Part shown: positions 1 to 9,239 of the stretch, in pieces
How positions within the stretch are numbered: the stretch's first letter is position 1
How the letters are laid out: each line of letters starts with the position of its first letter
Assembly (NCBI RefSeq): GCF_031082295.1
Contig: NZ_JAVHLD010000009.1
Location: 1 to 64,000 of the forward strand
Origin: Humidesulfovibrio sp.
Lineage (GTDB): Bacteria > Desulfobacterota > Desulfovibrionia > Desulfovibrionales > Desulfovibrionaceae
Direction: 5' to 3'
DNA length: 64,000 bases
Made by a program: the position numbers and the translations under genes
The notes under the pieces: generated by a model
What the model saw: the letters and a program-made list of their open reading frames with translations, nothing else
Database searches by the model: none
Told to the model about the DNA's origin: nothing

Positions 1-97
1 TCTTCCGCGAATCTTACGGCTGTCGACAGCATAGATGGGCCTCAGGCCACCGGCGAGGTCCAGGGGCAGCGCCCCCGGCCTCCAGAGGCATCCCAGG
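1..97. other. Window edge, no assignable gene
   Basis: This stretch lies downstream of queF on the minus strand. A minus-strand frame stays open to the left edge but has no ATG, GTG or TTG start here, and I cannot assign it. A weak GC-rich hairpin surrounds positions 60-90 without a T-run. I make no call. Confidence 0.3.
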
Positions 98-541
98 CTA
101 GAAGCGTGTTTCGATGGGAGCGGAGTCGTCCTTCATGTATTCGGCGGTGACGGTGAGGCTGGTGCCGCCACGCGGATTGAACAGGGCCACCACCTGCATG
201 CGCCGGGGCTGGCACACGCTGACGAGGTCGTCCAGGATCTTGTTGGTGATGGTCTCCATGAACGAGCCATGGTTGCGGTAAGCGGTGAAATAGAGCTTGA
301 GCGACTTGGTCTCGATGCAGAGCTGGTCGGGGACGTAGGTGATCTCGATGGTGGCGAAGTCCGGCTGGCCGGTCTTGGGGCACAGGCTGGTGAACTCCGG
401 ATGCTCGAAGCAGATCTGGTAGTCACGGTCCGGGTACTTGTTGGGAAAGGCTTCCAGGATGGCGGCGGTTGGTTCCTCGAAGGCGTAGCTGGTCTTGCCG
501 GACCCCAGGTGCTTCAGCCCAGTGGTGTCGTCTATGCTCAT
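98..541 (-). CDS. queF: NADPH-dependent 7-cyano-7-deazaguanine reductase QueF
   Basis: The 147-aa product matches the short (YkvM-type, unimodular) QueF family, which reduces the nitrile preQ0 to preQ1 with NADPH in cytoplasmic queuosine-tRNA synthesis. Visible motifs are a FTSLCPKTGQPDF segment with the candidate catalytic Cys that forms the thioimide, and IETKSLKLYF, the QueF signature. An FNPRGGT segment follows near the C-terminus. I chose the ATG at 541 because an AAGGAG Shine-Dalgarno sits 6 nt upstream; the frame also opens further upstream at 592 without a ribosome site. It is the last gene of a minus-strand run below the hybrid kinase, about 100 nt away, and probably monocistronic in function. 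Length is normal for the family. Confidence 0.95.
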   Translation of the reverse strand: MSIDDTTGLKHLGSGKTSYAFEEPTAAILEAFPNKYPDRDYQICFEHPEFTSLCPKTGQPDFATIEITYVPDQLCIETKSLKLYFTAYRNHGSFMETITNKILDDLVSVCQPRRMQVVALFNPRGGTSLTVTAEYMKDDSAPIETRF

Positions 542-642
542 GGGATGCTCCTTGATTGTTGGTGCTTGCCGCGGCATGTGCGCGGTGCGCAAAGCCGCTT
601 AGCGCAATCGGCCAGACAGGCCAAGCCTTTTCCTTGCTGGAT

Positions 643-3600
643 TTACGCCCGGCGGCGCACCTTGCCCAGGGCGCGCTGCAGATCCCCCAGGGCGACCGGC
701 TTCGTCACATAGTCGTCCATGCCCGCAGCCAGGAACTTTTCACGATCGCCTTCAAGGGCATAGGCGGTCAGCGCGATGATGGGGATGTTGGCTCGCTCTC
801 CCAGGCTCGCGTCCTTGCGGATGGCATGGGTGGCATCCACGCCGTTCAGCACCGGCATCTGGATGTCCATGAGGATGGCGTCGTAGACTCCATTTCGGAA
901 TTCCTCCAGGGCCGCCTGGCCGTTGGAGACGGCCAGCACGCTGTGCCCCATGCGCTGGAGCATCACGCGCATGGCGAACTGGCTGATGGTTTCGTCCTCG
1001 GCCAGGAGTATGCGCAGGGGCGTGGTGACGGAAACCGAAACATCCTCCATATCATGGTGCGGAAGCTGTTTTGGGGCGCTCCCAGCGGTGACGGGCAGGA
1101 CAACGAGCATGGTGGTCCCATGCCCCTGTTCGCTCTCCACGCAGATGTCGCCGCCCATGAGGTCCAGAATGCGCCGCACGATGGCCAGTCCGAGTCCGGC
1201 GCCCTCGTAGGGCTTGGAGTAGGATGCGTCGGACTGTGTGAAGCGGTCGAAGATGGAGGCGAGCTTGTCCTCGGCGATGCCGACGCCGGTGTCCGAAATG
1301 CTCAGGTAAAGCCAAATGCCATCAGGCCCGCGCCCGGAGCGCGACCAGGCCTGCACCCGCACCGAGCCGGAGGCGGTAAACTTCACGGCATTCCCCACAA
1401 GGTTGAAGAGAATCTGGCGAATGCGCGCGTCATCGCCCATGAGCCGCTCTGGCACATGCCTGTCGATGTCCAGGCGCAGGGAAACGCCTTTCTTCATGGC
1501 TCCGCTGCCGAGAACGTTTGAGACCATCTCGAATACGTCCTTAAGGGCGAAAGGGGCCGTGCGCAACGCCAGCTTGCCCGCTTCGATCTTGGAGAAGTCG
1601 AGGATATCGCTCAGCAGGGACAGGAGCCTCCTGGCCGCGTCATGGGCCTTGTCCACGTAGCCGCCCTGCTCCAGGTCCATGGGAGTGCCCTTGAGCAGTT
1701 GGAGCATGCCCAGGACTCCGTTCAGGGGCGTGCGGATCTCATGGCTCATGTTGGCGAGGAATTCGCTTTTGGAGCGGTTGGCGTCCTCGGCCCTGACCTT
1801 GGCAAGGGCGAGCGCCTGCTCGGCCAGCACGCGCTCGGTGATGTCCGGGGAGGTGCTGAAGGCCGCGATGAGATCACCTTCCGGTCCATACACTGGCGCG
1901 CCGCTGACCAATTCCCAGCGCACGCTTCCGTCCTTGCGCACGATCCGGTACAGCTCGCCCTTGGTGGTTATGCCCTTCATGGCCTTGGCCAGGGGCAGCT
2001 CCGCCATGGGAACAGGCTGCCCGTCCGCGTCGTATTCCTGCCATGACTGGGGTATCTCAAGCAGCGGCCGACCGACATACTCCGGCTCATCCTCGATACC
2101 CAGGAACTCCTTGCAAGCCTTGTTGGCGAAGCGGAGCGCCCCATCGGGCACAGTGGCCAGGGCCATGGGTATGGGATTCTGTTCGATGGCCGCGTCGAGC
2201 ATGGCCTTGGCCTTTGCCAGTTCCGCCGTGGCCGCCTTGTTCGCGCTGATGTCCTCAAGGACGCCAACGAAGTAGGCGGCCTGGCCGGAGCGGTCGTACA
2301 CCATGCTCACGCTCAAATGCACCCAGATGACAGCGCCGTCCTTGCGGAGATAGCGCTTCTCCATGTCGAAGCCTGTCGCCTTGCCGCTCATGACCTCGCG
2401 CACATGGCTCAAGTCCACGGCCAAGTCGTCGGGGTGTGTGATGTCACGGAAGTTCAGCTTCAGCAGATCTGCCTCGGAGTAGCCGAGAATCTCCACCATC
2501 TTGCGGTTCACGCGCTGGAAATTGCCCTCCAAGGAACAATGGCAGATGCCCACTGCGGCCTGCTCAAAGATGCCCCGGAACTGTGCCTCGCTCGCGCGCA
2601 GGGTTTCTTCCGCCTCCCTGCTGGCGGTGATGTCGCGTGCCGAGGCGTAGATGGCCTTGCCCACAGGAAACGAACGCCACTCGATCCAGCGATAGCTGCC
2701 GTCCCGCGCCCGGTAGCGGTTGACGAAGTTGCCGATGCTGTTCTGTCCGGCAAGGCTCTGGACCACCTCGAGCGTGGCCGGCAAGTCGTCCGGATGCACG
2801 AAATCGAGGAAGCGCCGCCCCTCAAGCTCGCTCACAGGGTAGCCCAGCACGGCCTCCCACTCAGGGTTCAAACGGCGGAAGTAGCCGTCCGTGTCTGCGA
2901 TGCACAGCAGGTCCAGGGTGTTGTTGAAGTAGCGTTCCAGCTCCTGGGTCTTGGCGGAGAGAGCCTGTTCGGCCAGTTTGCGGTCCGTGATGTCCGCGAA
3001 GATGGTGGCGAAACCGTCCGCGCCCCAGGGGGTGACCGAAATGACGAAATGCCGCCCCATGTGCGGATAATAAGTTTCAAATCCGTAGGCGCGCCCGGTT
3101 TCGACCACCTCGGCATAGCGATCCAGGTAGGGCGCCTCGGAAACCCCGTAGGCCTCCGTGGCCAGCCGCGCGCAGACGTCCTGTTTCGACTGTCCGAGGA
3201 TGCGGCAGAAGCTGGGGTTCACGTCCTCGATGCGGTAGTCGACCGCCACGCCGGAGGAATCGCGCACCAGGCTGTGCAAGGCCACACCTTCCTCCATGTT
3301 CTCGAACAGGGAATGAAAGCGCTGCTCGCTTTCACTCAAGGCAAGGTCTGTGGTCTTACGGTCGGTGATGTCCGTCCCAACTCCGATGATCGCAACGACC
3401 TCCCCGTTCGGCCCAAGGATGCTGGAATCCCGCCATCCAAACCAGCGCCAGCCGTTTACGGTCATTGCGCGCTGCTCGAGATAGGCCACGTGGGGCGGAA
3501 CGAAGAGGCTGCGCATGGCGTCCTCCGTGGAGGCGCGGTCGTCCTCATGCACCAGGGGCATGAAGGTCTGCCCCAGCAATTCGGCCTCGCTCTTCCCAAA

Positions 3601-4902
3601 AACACGGCAATAGGACGGACTCACGTAAAGAAAACGCCCCTCGGGGTCCACCTTGACCAAGAGGTCTGTCTGATGTTCCACTAGAAGGCGGTACTTTTCC
3701 TCGTTTGCCGCAAGGTCCGCGGTACGCAGCCCCACCTCCGTGCGCAGGCGCCGATTGAAGAGATACAGGCCAATCCCCACCACGGAACCGAACAGGAAAA
3801 GGATGCCCGCCACGCCTGCGCCAAGCCAGACCATGCGGCGCTCCCTGGCCGTCATGGAAGCCCGCACATTCTGATAGAGCAGGTCATCCACGGGAAAACC
3901 CGGCGCAAGCAGGCCGAGCTTCTCATAGTCCGCCGCCATCCTGCGCCAGCGCTCCGGATTCACATGGCCCAGTTCCACCAGTTCCGGCTGGATGAGCTCA
4001 CGCATGGCTTCAGCCTCGTACACCAGGTCATCCACAGATTTGTCCTGGCTGTGACGAGAATATATCAGCTCGGCCATCTCCTGCGGGTGGGCCATGGCAT
4101 AACGCCAGCCCCGCTGCGTCGCACGGACGAACCGCTCGACAAGGCCCGGGTTATCGCGGACCATCCTCTCGGTGGTTGTCAGGCAATCGCCATAAAAATC
4201 CGAGGAATAATTCAGGGGCCGCATGATTGCCGGCGCAACGCCGCGCTTGACCATCTCATGGGGCTCGTCGGTCAGATCGGCGGTCTGGGCGTCAACCCTG
4301 CGCTGAAGGAGATCGTCGAGCGTCCAGGTATGCGGCACGATGGTGTAGGACTCCGCGGCAAGGCCTTCGTTGGCCAGCATGACCATCAACTCCGGGTCCG
4401 TGGCAGGATCGGCCATGATGCGCTTGCCGCGCAAATCTTGCGGGGTCAAAATGCCGGAGTCCTTGCGTGTGAGGACAATGTTCGGCGAATGCTGGAAAAT
4501 GGCGGCGATGACGACGACAGGTCTGCCCTTCTGGCGTTCGAGCATCACCCCGGCGCCATCCACCGCAAAGTCGGCGTCTGCGTCCACAAGAGCCTGAGTC
4601 GGCACGATGCCCCGGCGGCCCTCGATGAAGGTGACGCCCAGCCCCTCATCCGCATAAAAGCCCATCTCGGCGGCAGCGTAGTATCCTGCGGAATGAAACT
4701 GGTGCCGCCGCTTCAGCTGCAGGCGGACTTTGTCGAGTTGGGGCCCCGTGGAGGCGGCGGGAGAGGCGCCCAAGGCAGGTTCGAGCGGGTTGAGCAAAAC
4801 GCCGAAGGCGAGCACCAAGCACAGCATGATGCCCATGCGGCAAAGCATCACCATGTGTCTGGAGACCTTGCCAGCAAAGGCCGCCTCGTCAGAAATGGAC
4901 AT
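643..4902 (-). CDS. Hybrid histidine kinase with NMT1-like periplasmic domain, five PAS domains and receiver
   Basis: The 1419-aa protein is a membrane-bound multi-sensor hybrid kinase. In order: an N-terminal membrane anchor (about 17-37); a periplasmic NMT1/THI5-like solute-binding domain (about 55-345, with the typical [16 protein letters not shown] opening); a second membrane helix (about 355-380); five PAS domains, several with PAC-like tails (about 390-1010); HisKA with phospho-acceptor His1054 in [10 protein letters not shown]; HATPase_c with DTGVGI and GAGLGLAI boxes; and a C-terminal receiver with phospho-acceptor Asp1346 in MDIQMPV and a conserved KP. The ATG at 4902 has a GGGGGG ribosome site and avoids overlap with the upstream gene; the open frame extends to 5310 but overlaps the PilZ coding sequence. 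The ligand is unknown; NMT1 domains bind pyrimidine, nitrate or sulfonate-like solutes. No DNA-binding partner is adjacent. Confidence 0.9.
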   Translation of the reverse strand: MSISDEAAFAGKVSRHMVMLCRMGIMLCLVLAFGVLLNPLEPALGASPAASTGPQLDKVRLQLKRRHQFHSAGYYAAAEMGFYADEGLGVTFIEGRRGIVPTQALVDADADFAVDGAGVMLERQKGRPVVVIAAIFQHSPNIVLTRKDSGILTPQDLRGKRIMADPATDPELMVMLANEGLAAESYTIVPHTWTLDDLLQRRVDAQTADLTDEPHEMVKRGVAPAIMRPLNYSSDFYGDCLTTTERMVRDNPGLVERFVRATQRGWRYAMAHPQEMAELIYSRHSQDKSVDDLVYEAEAMRELIQPELVELGHVNPERWRRMAADYEKLGLLAPGFPVDDLLYQNVRASMTARERRMVWLGAGVAGILFLFGSVVGIGLYLFNRRLRTEVGLRTADLAANEEKYRLLVEHQTDLLVKVDPEGRFLYVSPSYCRVFGKSEAELLGQTFMPLVHEDDRASTEDAMRSLFVPPHVAYLEQRAMTVNGWRWFGWRDSSILGPNGEVVAIIGVGTDITDRKTTDLALSESEQRFHSLFENMEEGVALHSLVRDSSGVAVDYRIEDVNPSFCRILGQSKQDVCARLATEAYGVSEAPYLDRYAEVVETGRAYGFETYYPHMGRHFVISVTPWGADGFATIFADITDRKLAEQALSAKTQELERYFNNTLDLLCIADTDGYFRRLNPEWEAVLGYPVSELEGRRFLDFVHPDDLPATLEVVQSLAGQNSIGNFVNRYRARDGSYRWIEWRSFPVGKAIYASARDITASREAEETLRASEAQFRGIFEQAAVGICHCSLEGNFQRVNRKMVEILGYSEADLLKLNFRDITHPDDLAVDLSHVREVMSGKATGFDMEKRYLRKDGAVIWVHLSVSMVYDRSGQAAYFVGVLEDISANKAATAELAKAKAMLDAAIEQNPIPMALATVPDGALRFANKACKEFLGIEDEPEYVGRPLLEIPQSWQEYDADGQPVPMAELPLAKAMKGITTKGELYRIVRKDGSVRWELVSGAPVYGPEGDLIAAFSTSPDITERVLAEQALALAKVRAEDANRSKSEFLANMSHEIRTPLNGVLGMLQLLKGTPMDLEQGGYVDKAHDAARRLLSLLSDILDFSKIEAGKLALRTAPFALKDVFEMVSNVLGSGAMKKGVSLRLDIDRHVPERLMGDDARIRQILFNLVGNAVKFTASGSVRVQAWSRSGRGPDGIWLYLSISDTGVGIAEDKLASIFDRFTQSDASYSKPYEGAGLGLAIVRRILDLMGGDICVESEQGHGTTMLVVLPVTAGSAPKQLPHHDMEDVSVSVTTPLRILLAEDETISQFAMRVMLQRMGHSVLAVSNGQAALEEFRNGVYDAILMDIQMPVLNGVDATHAIRKDASLGERANIPIIALTAYALEGDREKFLAAGMDDYVTKPVALGDLQRALGKVRRRA

Positions 4903-5038
4903 CAACCCCCCTGGCACGACGAGAATGAAAGGGTTCTCCCAACTTGGCACCAACCTAGCACCGGCAGTGACATCTGACAACTGCGAGAGTCCGCGCTCGT
5001 CGCCTTCGCCAAATGGGCACTGCCGGAGACGGCCAAGG

Positions 5039-6193
5039 CTAGAGGCCGCCCCCCTGCTCAAGCTCCACAAGACGCACCAGGGCTCGGCGCAAGTCTTCCC
5101 CGAGCCCTTCGAAGGAGAGCGCAATTTCATAAGGCCCGCCCTCGCTCTCGCGCTCCAGCCGGACCACAAGGCAGACCAGGCGCAACGCCGGCGCGCCGGG
5201 GTGGTCGCCAGCCAGCACGACCTCAACCCGGGTGCCGGGCAGAACGGCCTCGGACGACTGGCAGAGCATGCCGCCGAAGCTGATGTTCCGCACCCTGAGC
5301 GCCAGGCCATGGTGCGCAGGGCTCGCGAACAGCATCGTCAGGCCCAGGGGCGCACGCGGGAACTGGCGGCTCTTTTCCGTGTAGGAGCAGGCCCTGTTGC
5401 GGGTGATCTTGGCCTCGTACAAGGCCTCGTCGGCGCGGCCGACCATGTCGCGGGCGTTGATGGCGTCCTCCGGGAAGGTCGCCGTGCCGAGGCTCACGGT
5501 CAACGGCACAGCCGTGCCTTGCACCTGCACAGGCTTCCGCTCCACGGCCTGGCGCAGGCGCTCCGCAGCCGCCCTGGCCTGCTCCGCGTCGGTATGCGGC
5601 AGGATCAAGGCGAACTCCTCACCACCGTAGCGGACCACATGGTCAAAGGTTCGCGCGGTGTCTCGCAGGACCCCCGCCACCGACTGCAAGGCGTCGTCGC
5701 CAGCGAGATGGCCGTAGGTGTCGTTGAAGCGTTTGAAATGGTCCACATCGACCATCAGCAGCGAGAACCGCTGCCCGAAGCGCTTGAAGCGCTCCACCTC
5801 GCGCTGGATGGCGTCGTTGAAGTAGCGGCGGTTGTAGAGTCCGGTGAGTTCGTCCACCAGTGCGCCGCGCTCTTTCTGCAGCAGCACCTGGACTTCGACG
5901 ATGACCGGCTCGCGCATGCGGGGGTGCAGGTTCATGAAATAGTCGCACACCGCCACGCGCAGGCCCACATCCCGGCCCAAGGCCAGGGCCAGGCCCTCCT
6001 TGTGGCTTATTATCTCGCTCCAGTAGCAGCGTGACTCCGAATCATCAAATCGCATGCGGGTCAGCAGGTACAAGGCGTCCGCAAAGGCCTGTTCGCCCTG
6101 GCCCAGTTCGCTGTTCAGAGTGCCCTCGCTCAGCCCGGCCTGAAGCAACTGCTCCCGCACCTCGAAAGACTGGCACACCCTCTGCTCGCTCAT
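5039..6193 (-). CDS. Diguanylate cyclase with C-terminal PilZ domain
   Basis: The 384-aa cytoplasmic protein has no membrane helix. An N-terminal helical region of unknown type (about 1-110) precedes a GGDEF domain that starts at DELTGLYNRRYF and carries an intact active site GGEEF at 190-194. An RTFD motif five residues before it matches the RxxD product-inhibition site, so the cyclase is probably active and feedback-inhibited. The C-terminal part holds RxxxR (RQFPR) followed by NISFGG, the two halves of a PilZ c-di-GMP-binding site. The protein may thus make and sense c-di-GMP. The ATG at 6193 with GGGGGTG upstream is preferred to a TTG at 6214. It lies 136 nt upstream of the hybrid kinase on the same strand and may be co-transcribed with it. 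Confidence 0.9.
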   Translation of the reverse strand: MSEQRVCQSFEVREQLLQAGLSEGTLNSELGQGEQAFADALYLLTRMRFDDSESRCYWSEIISHKEGLALALGRDVGLRVAVCDYFMNLHPRMREPVIVEVQVLLQKERGALVDELTGLYNRRYFNDAIQREVERFKRFGQRFSLLMVDVDHFKRFNDTYGHLAGDDALQSVAGVLRDTARTFDHVVRYGGEEFALILPHTDAEQARAAAERLRQAVERKPVQVQGTAVPLTVSLGTATFPEDAINARDMVGRADEALYEAKITRNRACSYTEKSRQFPRAPLGLTMLFASPAHHGLALRVRNISFGGMLCQSSEAVLPGTRVEVVLAGDHPGAPALRLVCLVVRLERESEGGPYEIALSFEGLGEDLRRALVRLVELEQGGGL

Positions 6194-6262
6194 AACACCC
6201 CCATCGACTCTCAAAATACCAAGACCAATTACTAAGTATTACTATTTGGGGTCCACAATGCA

Positions 6263-6297
6263 AGCAAAAGCAAACGGCCCGGAAACCGGGCCGTTTG
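6263..6297 (-). terminator. Intrinsic terminator at the end of the lactate operon
   Basis: An 11-bp GC-rich perfect stem (AAACGGCCCGG, loop AAA, CCGGGCCGTTT) is followed on the minus strand by TTTTGCTTG. It lies 22 nt past the Dabb stop codon and upstream of the GGDEF-PilZ gene, so it marks the end of the lactate transcription unit. Confidence 0.85.
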
Positions 6298-6319
6298 CGT
6301 TGCGGGAGACGCCAGGCGC

Positions 6320-6622
6320 CTATATCTCGTAGTCGACCACGCTGCGCGAGGCTACGACCTGCTTCACAAAGCCCACCACCTTCTGGTGCTGAGGGTGGGC
6401 CTGGTACAGGTCGAGGTCGGCACGGGTTTCAAAAGCGGTGTAAAGGACGACGTCGCAGGCGGGGCTGGCCGCGAACACGTCCACGCCCACTTCGAGCTCG
6501 CGGATGACGGGGATGAGCGGCGGCAGCGCAGAGAGCAGTTCCTTCATCTTCCGCGCGTTGGCGGCCTTGTCCGCGCCTTCGGCCTCATCCTTGAGGGTCC
6601 ACATGACGATGTGCTTGATCAT
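6320..6622 (-). CDS. Dabb-family (stress-responsive A/B barrel) protein
   Basis: The 100-aa product opens MIKHIVMWTLKDEA and contains the spaced hydrophobic strands and a YTAFETRADLDLYQAHPQHQ segment typical of the Dabb dimeric alpha-beta barrel fold. Members are small cytoplasmic dimers, in a few cases with enzymatic roles in aromatic or polyketide metabolism, but mostly of unknown function. It is the last gene before the terminator at 6263-6297, 48 nt after the chemoreceptor stop, so it is probably the distal gene of the lactate operon. I do not assign a reaction. Confidence 0.85.
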   Translation of the reverse strand: MIKHIVMWTLKDEAEGADKAANARKMKELLSALPPLIPVIRELEVGVDVFAASPACDVVLYTAFETRADLDLYQAHPQHQKVVGFVKQVVASRSVVDYEI

Positions 6623-6670
6623 TCTGGTGCGCTCCTTGAGTGGTCGTTCACTATGGTTGTGCAGCCTGCC

Positions 6671-8185
6671 TCAGCAAGTCTGCATCTTGGTGATGATATC
6701 GGTCAAGTCGTCCGCCAGCCGCGCCAGTTCTTCCACGGCCAGAGTCGCCTCGGCCATGTCGCGGGCTGCCCGGTCGGAAACCTCGCGCACCAGCCCGACG
6801 GAACGTGAGATTTCCTCGGCCGAGGCGGACTGCTCTTCCGAGGCCGTGGCGATATTGCGCACCTGGTCCGCGGACCCCTGGGATATGCGCAGGATCTCCC
6901 GCAGGGCCTGTCCGGCGGAGTCGGCAAGGGAGGTGCTGCGTTCCACAGCCTCGGCGGCTCCGCCCATGCCCTCGGAAGCACGGCGCGCGCCGTCGCGCAC
7001 GGCGTTGATGCCCGTCGCCACCTGCTGGGTGGCCTGCACGGTCTTCTCGGCGAGCTTGCGGACCTCGTCGGCCACCACGGCGAAGCCGCGCCCGGCATCT
7101 CCCGCGCGCGCGGCCTCGATGGCGGCATTCAGCGCCAGCAGGTTTGTCTGGTCGGCGATGTCGTTGATGACGTTCAGGATTTGGCCGATACCTTCCACCT
7201 GCACGCCGAGTTCGGCAAGGCGCTCCTGCATGGTCTGTGTGCGCTCGGACACGCTGCGTATGGCCGAAATGACATCGCCCACCACGCGGGCGCCCTGCTC
7301 TGCCTGCTGGCGCGCGGTGTCCGCGCCCTGGGCGGCGGAGGAGGCGTTCTTGGCCACCTCCACAACGGCAACGCCCATCTGCTCCATGGAGGCGCTGATC
7401 TCGCCCACGCGCGATTTCTGGGCCTCGCTGCCGCGTGCGGTCTGCCCGATGCCAGCCGAGAGCTGGACCGAAGCCTCGCGCAGGCGGGCGCACAGGGCGT
7501 TGGCGTCAAGCGCGGTCCTGCTGATGCCCTGGTCCTTCTCCACCAGGGTCTGCTCCTTCTGCTTCAGCGCGGTCATGTCCAGGTACAGGCACAGGCCGCC
7601 GATGCAGTGGCGATCTGTGTCGTACAGCGGAAAGACGTTGGCAAGGACGTGGCGCGTGCCGCCCCTGTGGCCCTTGATGGCGACCTCCAGGTTGCGGAAG
7701 ACCTCGCCGTCCTTGATGCTGCGGGCCACAGCGGTTTTTCGGCCCGGCTCGTTGTAGAATATCTGGGCCAGCGTCTGGCCGTAGTAGTCCTCCGGGCGGC
7801 CCGAGAGCTCCAGCATGTCCAGGCATTCCTTGTTGGAGAACACGGCGCGCTCCTGCTCGTCCACAAGCAGGAAAGGCACGGGCAGGCCGCCCAGGATGCC
7901 CTGGGCAAGCCCGGTCTGGTGCTTCAGCTCGGCAGCAGTCTTCGCCTCCTCCGCGGCGAGCATCCCCAGGCGCCCGGCCAGGGCGCGCTCTCGCAGGGCC
8001 GCCGCCAGCACCACCGCGCCGGAAAAAAGAAGGGCCACCGCAACATGCGGCAGCCCCAGCCGGAAGGCATCGGCTGAACGAAAGAATTCAAGCCCCGCCA
8101 CAAGCGACAAGGCCAGCGCCAAGGCGGCGGCACCAGTCACGGTCAGCCCTCGCGGGCCGAGGGTCAAGCTTACTGGCGCTGCCAT
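6671..8185 (-). CDS. Methyl-accepting chemotaxis protein with PAS domain
   Basis: The 504-aa protein has two N-terminal membrane helices (about 15-35 and 45-63) with almost no periplasmic loop, then a PAS/PAC domain (about 95-215) and a cytoplasmic MCP signalling domain. The hairpin tip is intact ([20 protein letters not shown] followed by the [12 protein letters not shown] region), so it should bind CheW and CheA. There is no HAMP domain and no periplasmic ligand domain, so the signal is probably sensed by the PAS domain or through the membrane, as in energy- or redox-taxis receptors. It starts 9 nt after the alpha-hydroxy-acid oxidase gene stop, which places it in the lactate operon. That suggests chemotaxis tied to lactate metabolism; the ligand is an inference. 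Confidence 0.92.
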   Translation of the reverse strand: MAAPVSLTLGPRGLTVTGAAALALALSLVAGLEFFRSADAFRLGLPHVAVALLFSGAVVLAAALRERALAGRLGMLAAEEAKTAAELKHQTGLAQGILGGLPVPFLLVDEQERAVFSNKECLDMLELSGRPEDYYGQTLAQIFYNEPGRKTAVARSIKDGEVFRNLEVAIKGHRGGTRHVLANVFPLYDTDRHCIGGLCLYLDMTALKQKEQTLVEKDQGISRTALDANALCARLREASVQLSAGIGQTARGSEAQKSRVGEISASMEQMGVAVVEVAKNASSAAQGADTARQQAEQGARVVGDVISAIRSVSERTQTMQERLAELGVQVEGIGQILNVINDIADQTNLLALNAAIEAARAGDAGRGFAVVADEVRKLAEKTVQATQQVATGINAVRDGARRASEGMGGAAEAVERSTSLADSAGQALREILRISQGSADQVRNIATASEEQSASAEEISRSVGLVREVSDRAARDMAEATLAVEELARLADDLTDIITKMQTC

Positions 8186-8194
8186 AAAAGCCTC

Positions 8195-9208
8195 CTAGGC
8201 TCCGAACAGGATATCCCGTCCGGCGTCGGCCACGCTCGCGCAGCCGGTCAAAATCATTGCCTGGGCAAGTTCACCGCGCACCTGCTCCAGGTACTTGCCC
8301 ACGCCCTCGCGCAGGCCGCCCAGCGCGGCCGTGCAGAAGGGCCGACCGATCATCACGGCGTCCGCGCCCAGGGCCAGCATTTTCAGCACATCGCCGCCGG
8401 TGCGCACGCCGCCGTCCACAAGGATGGCCACCTGGCCCTTCACCGCGGAGGCAACGTAAGGCAGAACCTCCGCGGTGCCGGGGGTATGGTCCAGCACGCG
8501 GCCGCCGTGGTTGGAGACAACGATGCCCGCGGCTCCGGCGTCCACCGCACGCTTGGCGTCGTCCGGCGTCATGACGCCCTTGAGCACGAACTTGGCGGGC
8601 ACGTGGCTGATGATGTCCTTGAGCTTGTCCAGAGGCTTGGGCCCCACGGGCCGCCCCATGAGGCGCAGGGTCACGAGCCCTGCGGCGTCGATGTCCATGC
8701 CCACGATGTCCGTGCCGGTGGCGACGGCCTTGTCGAGCTTTTCATAAAGCTCCTTGTCGTCCCAGGGCTTGATGAACGCAATGCCCGCGCCGCCGAGAGC
8801 CTCAATGGCCGCGAAACCGGATTCGTGGATGAAGGGAGGCACGCCGTCGCCGGTGCAGCCCAACACGCCCTTGTCCACGCACCCGCCCAGAACCGCGTCG
8901 CAGTATTCCTGCTCGGTGATCTTGCCGCCCATGTTGAAGGACACGCCGCCTATGGGCGCGGCCAGCACCGGCATGGACAGCTTGCGGCCCAGGAGCGTGG
9001 TGGAGGTGTCCGGCAGCTCGGCCCCGTGGATAAGGCGCATGTTGAAGCGCACCTGGGCCAGGGCCGCGACGTTGTTCATGAACGAGGAGCCGGTGCCCAG
9101 GCCGCCCATGCCGGGCACTTCCCCGGCGCAGGCCTTGCCGTTGCAGATGGGGCACACCTTGCAATAGCCCGCCATGAGATCGCGTGCCTTCTTGCGAACT
9201 TCCTTCAT
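8195..9208 (-). CDS. FMN-dependent alpha-hydroxy-acid oxidase/dehydrogenase-like protein
   Basis: The 337-aa protein has the FMN_dh TIM barrel of the lactate/glycolate oxidase family: VLAAPIGG near the start, the SNHGGR motif that supplies the catalytic His and Arg, and the phosphate-binding ILVDGGVRTGGDV and ADAVMIGRPF segments. It is shorter than classical LldD (about 380 aa). It carries an unusual N-terminal cluster of four Cys (CKVCPICNGKAC, then GEVPGMGG), which could hold a metal centre or a disulfide. It sits 31 nt downstream of the fused LldEF gene and 9 nt upstream of the chemoreceptor gene. Lactate or a related 2-hydroxy acid is the likely substrate, by context. The SNHGGR motif is intact, so catalysis is plausible. 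Confidence 0.85.
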   Translation of the reverse strand: MKEVRKKARDLMAGYCKVCPICNGKACAGEVPGMGGLGTGSSFMNNVAALAQVRFNMRLIHGAELPDTSTTLLGRKLSMPVLAAPIGGVSFNMGGKITEQEYCDAVLGGCVDKGVLGCTGDGVPPFIHESGFAAIEALGGAGIAFIKPWDDKELYEKLDKAVATGTDIVGMDIDAAGLVTLRLMGRPVGPKPLDKLKDIISHVPAKFVLKGVMTPDDAKRAVDAGAAGIVVSNHGGRVLDHTPGTAEVLPYVASAVKGQVAILVDGGVRTGGDVLKMLALGADAVMIGRPFCTAALGGLREGVGKYLEQVRGELAQAMILTGCASVADAGRDILFGA

Positions 9209-9239
9209 GTCCCAGCCCTCCTTGGTGCAGTTGGTGCGG

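Noticed and set aside
4903-5310. Extended N-terminus of the hybrid kinase
   Set aside because: This part overlaps the PilZ coding region of the upstream gene in another frame and has no signal or domain; the ATG at 4902 has a ribosome site and precedes the membrane anchor.
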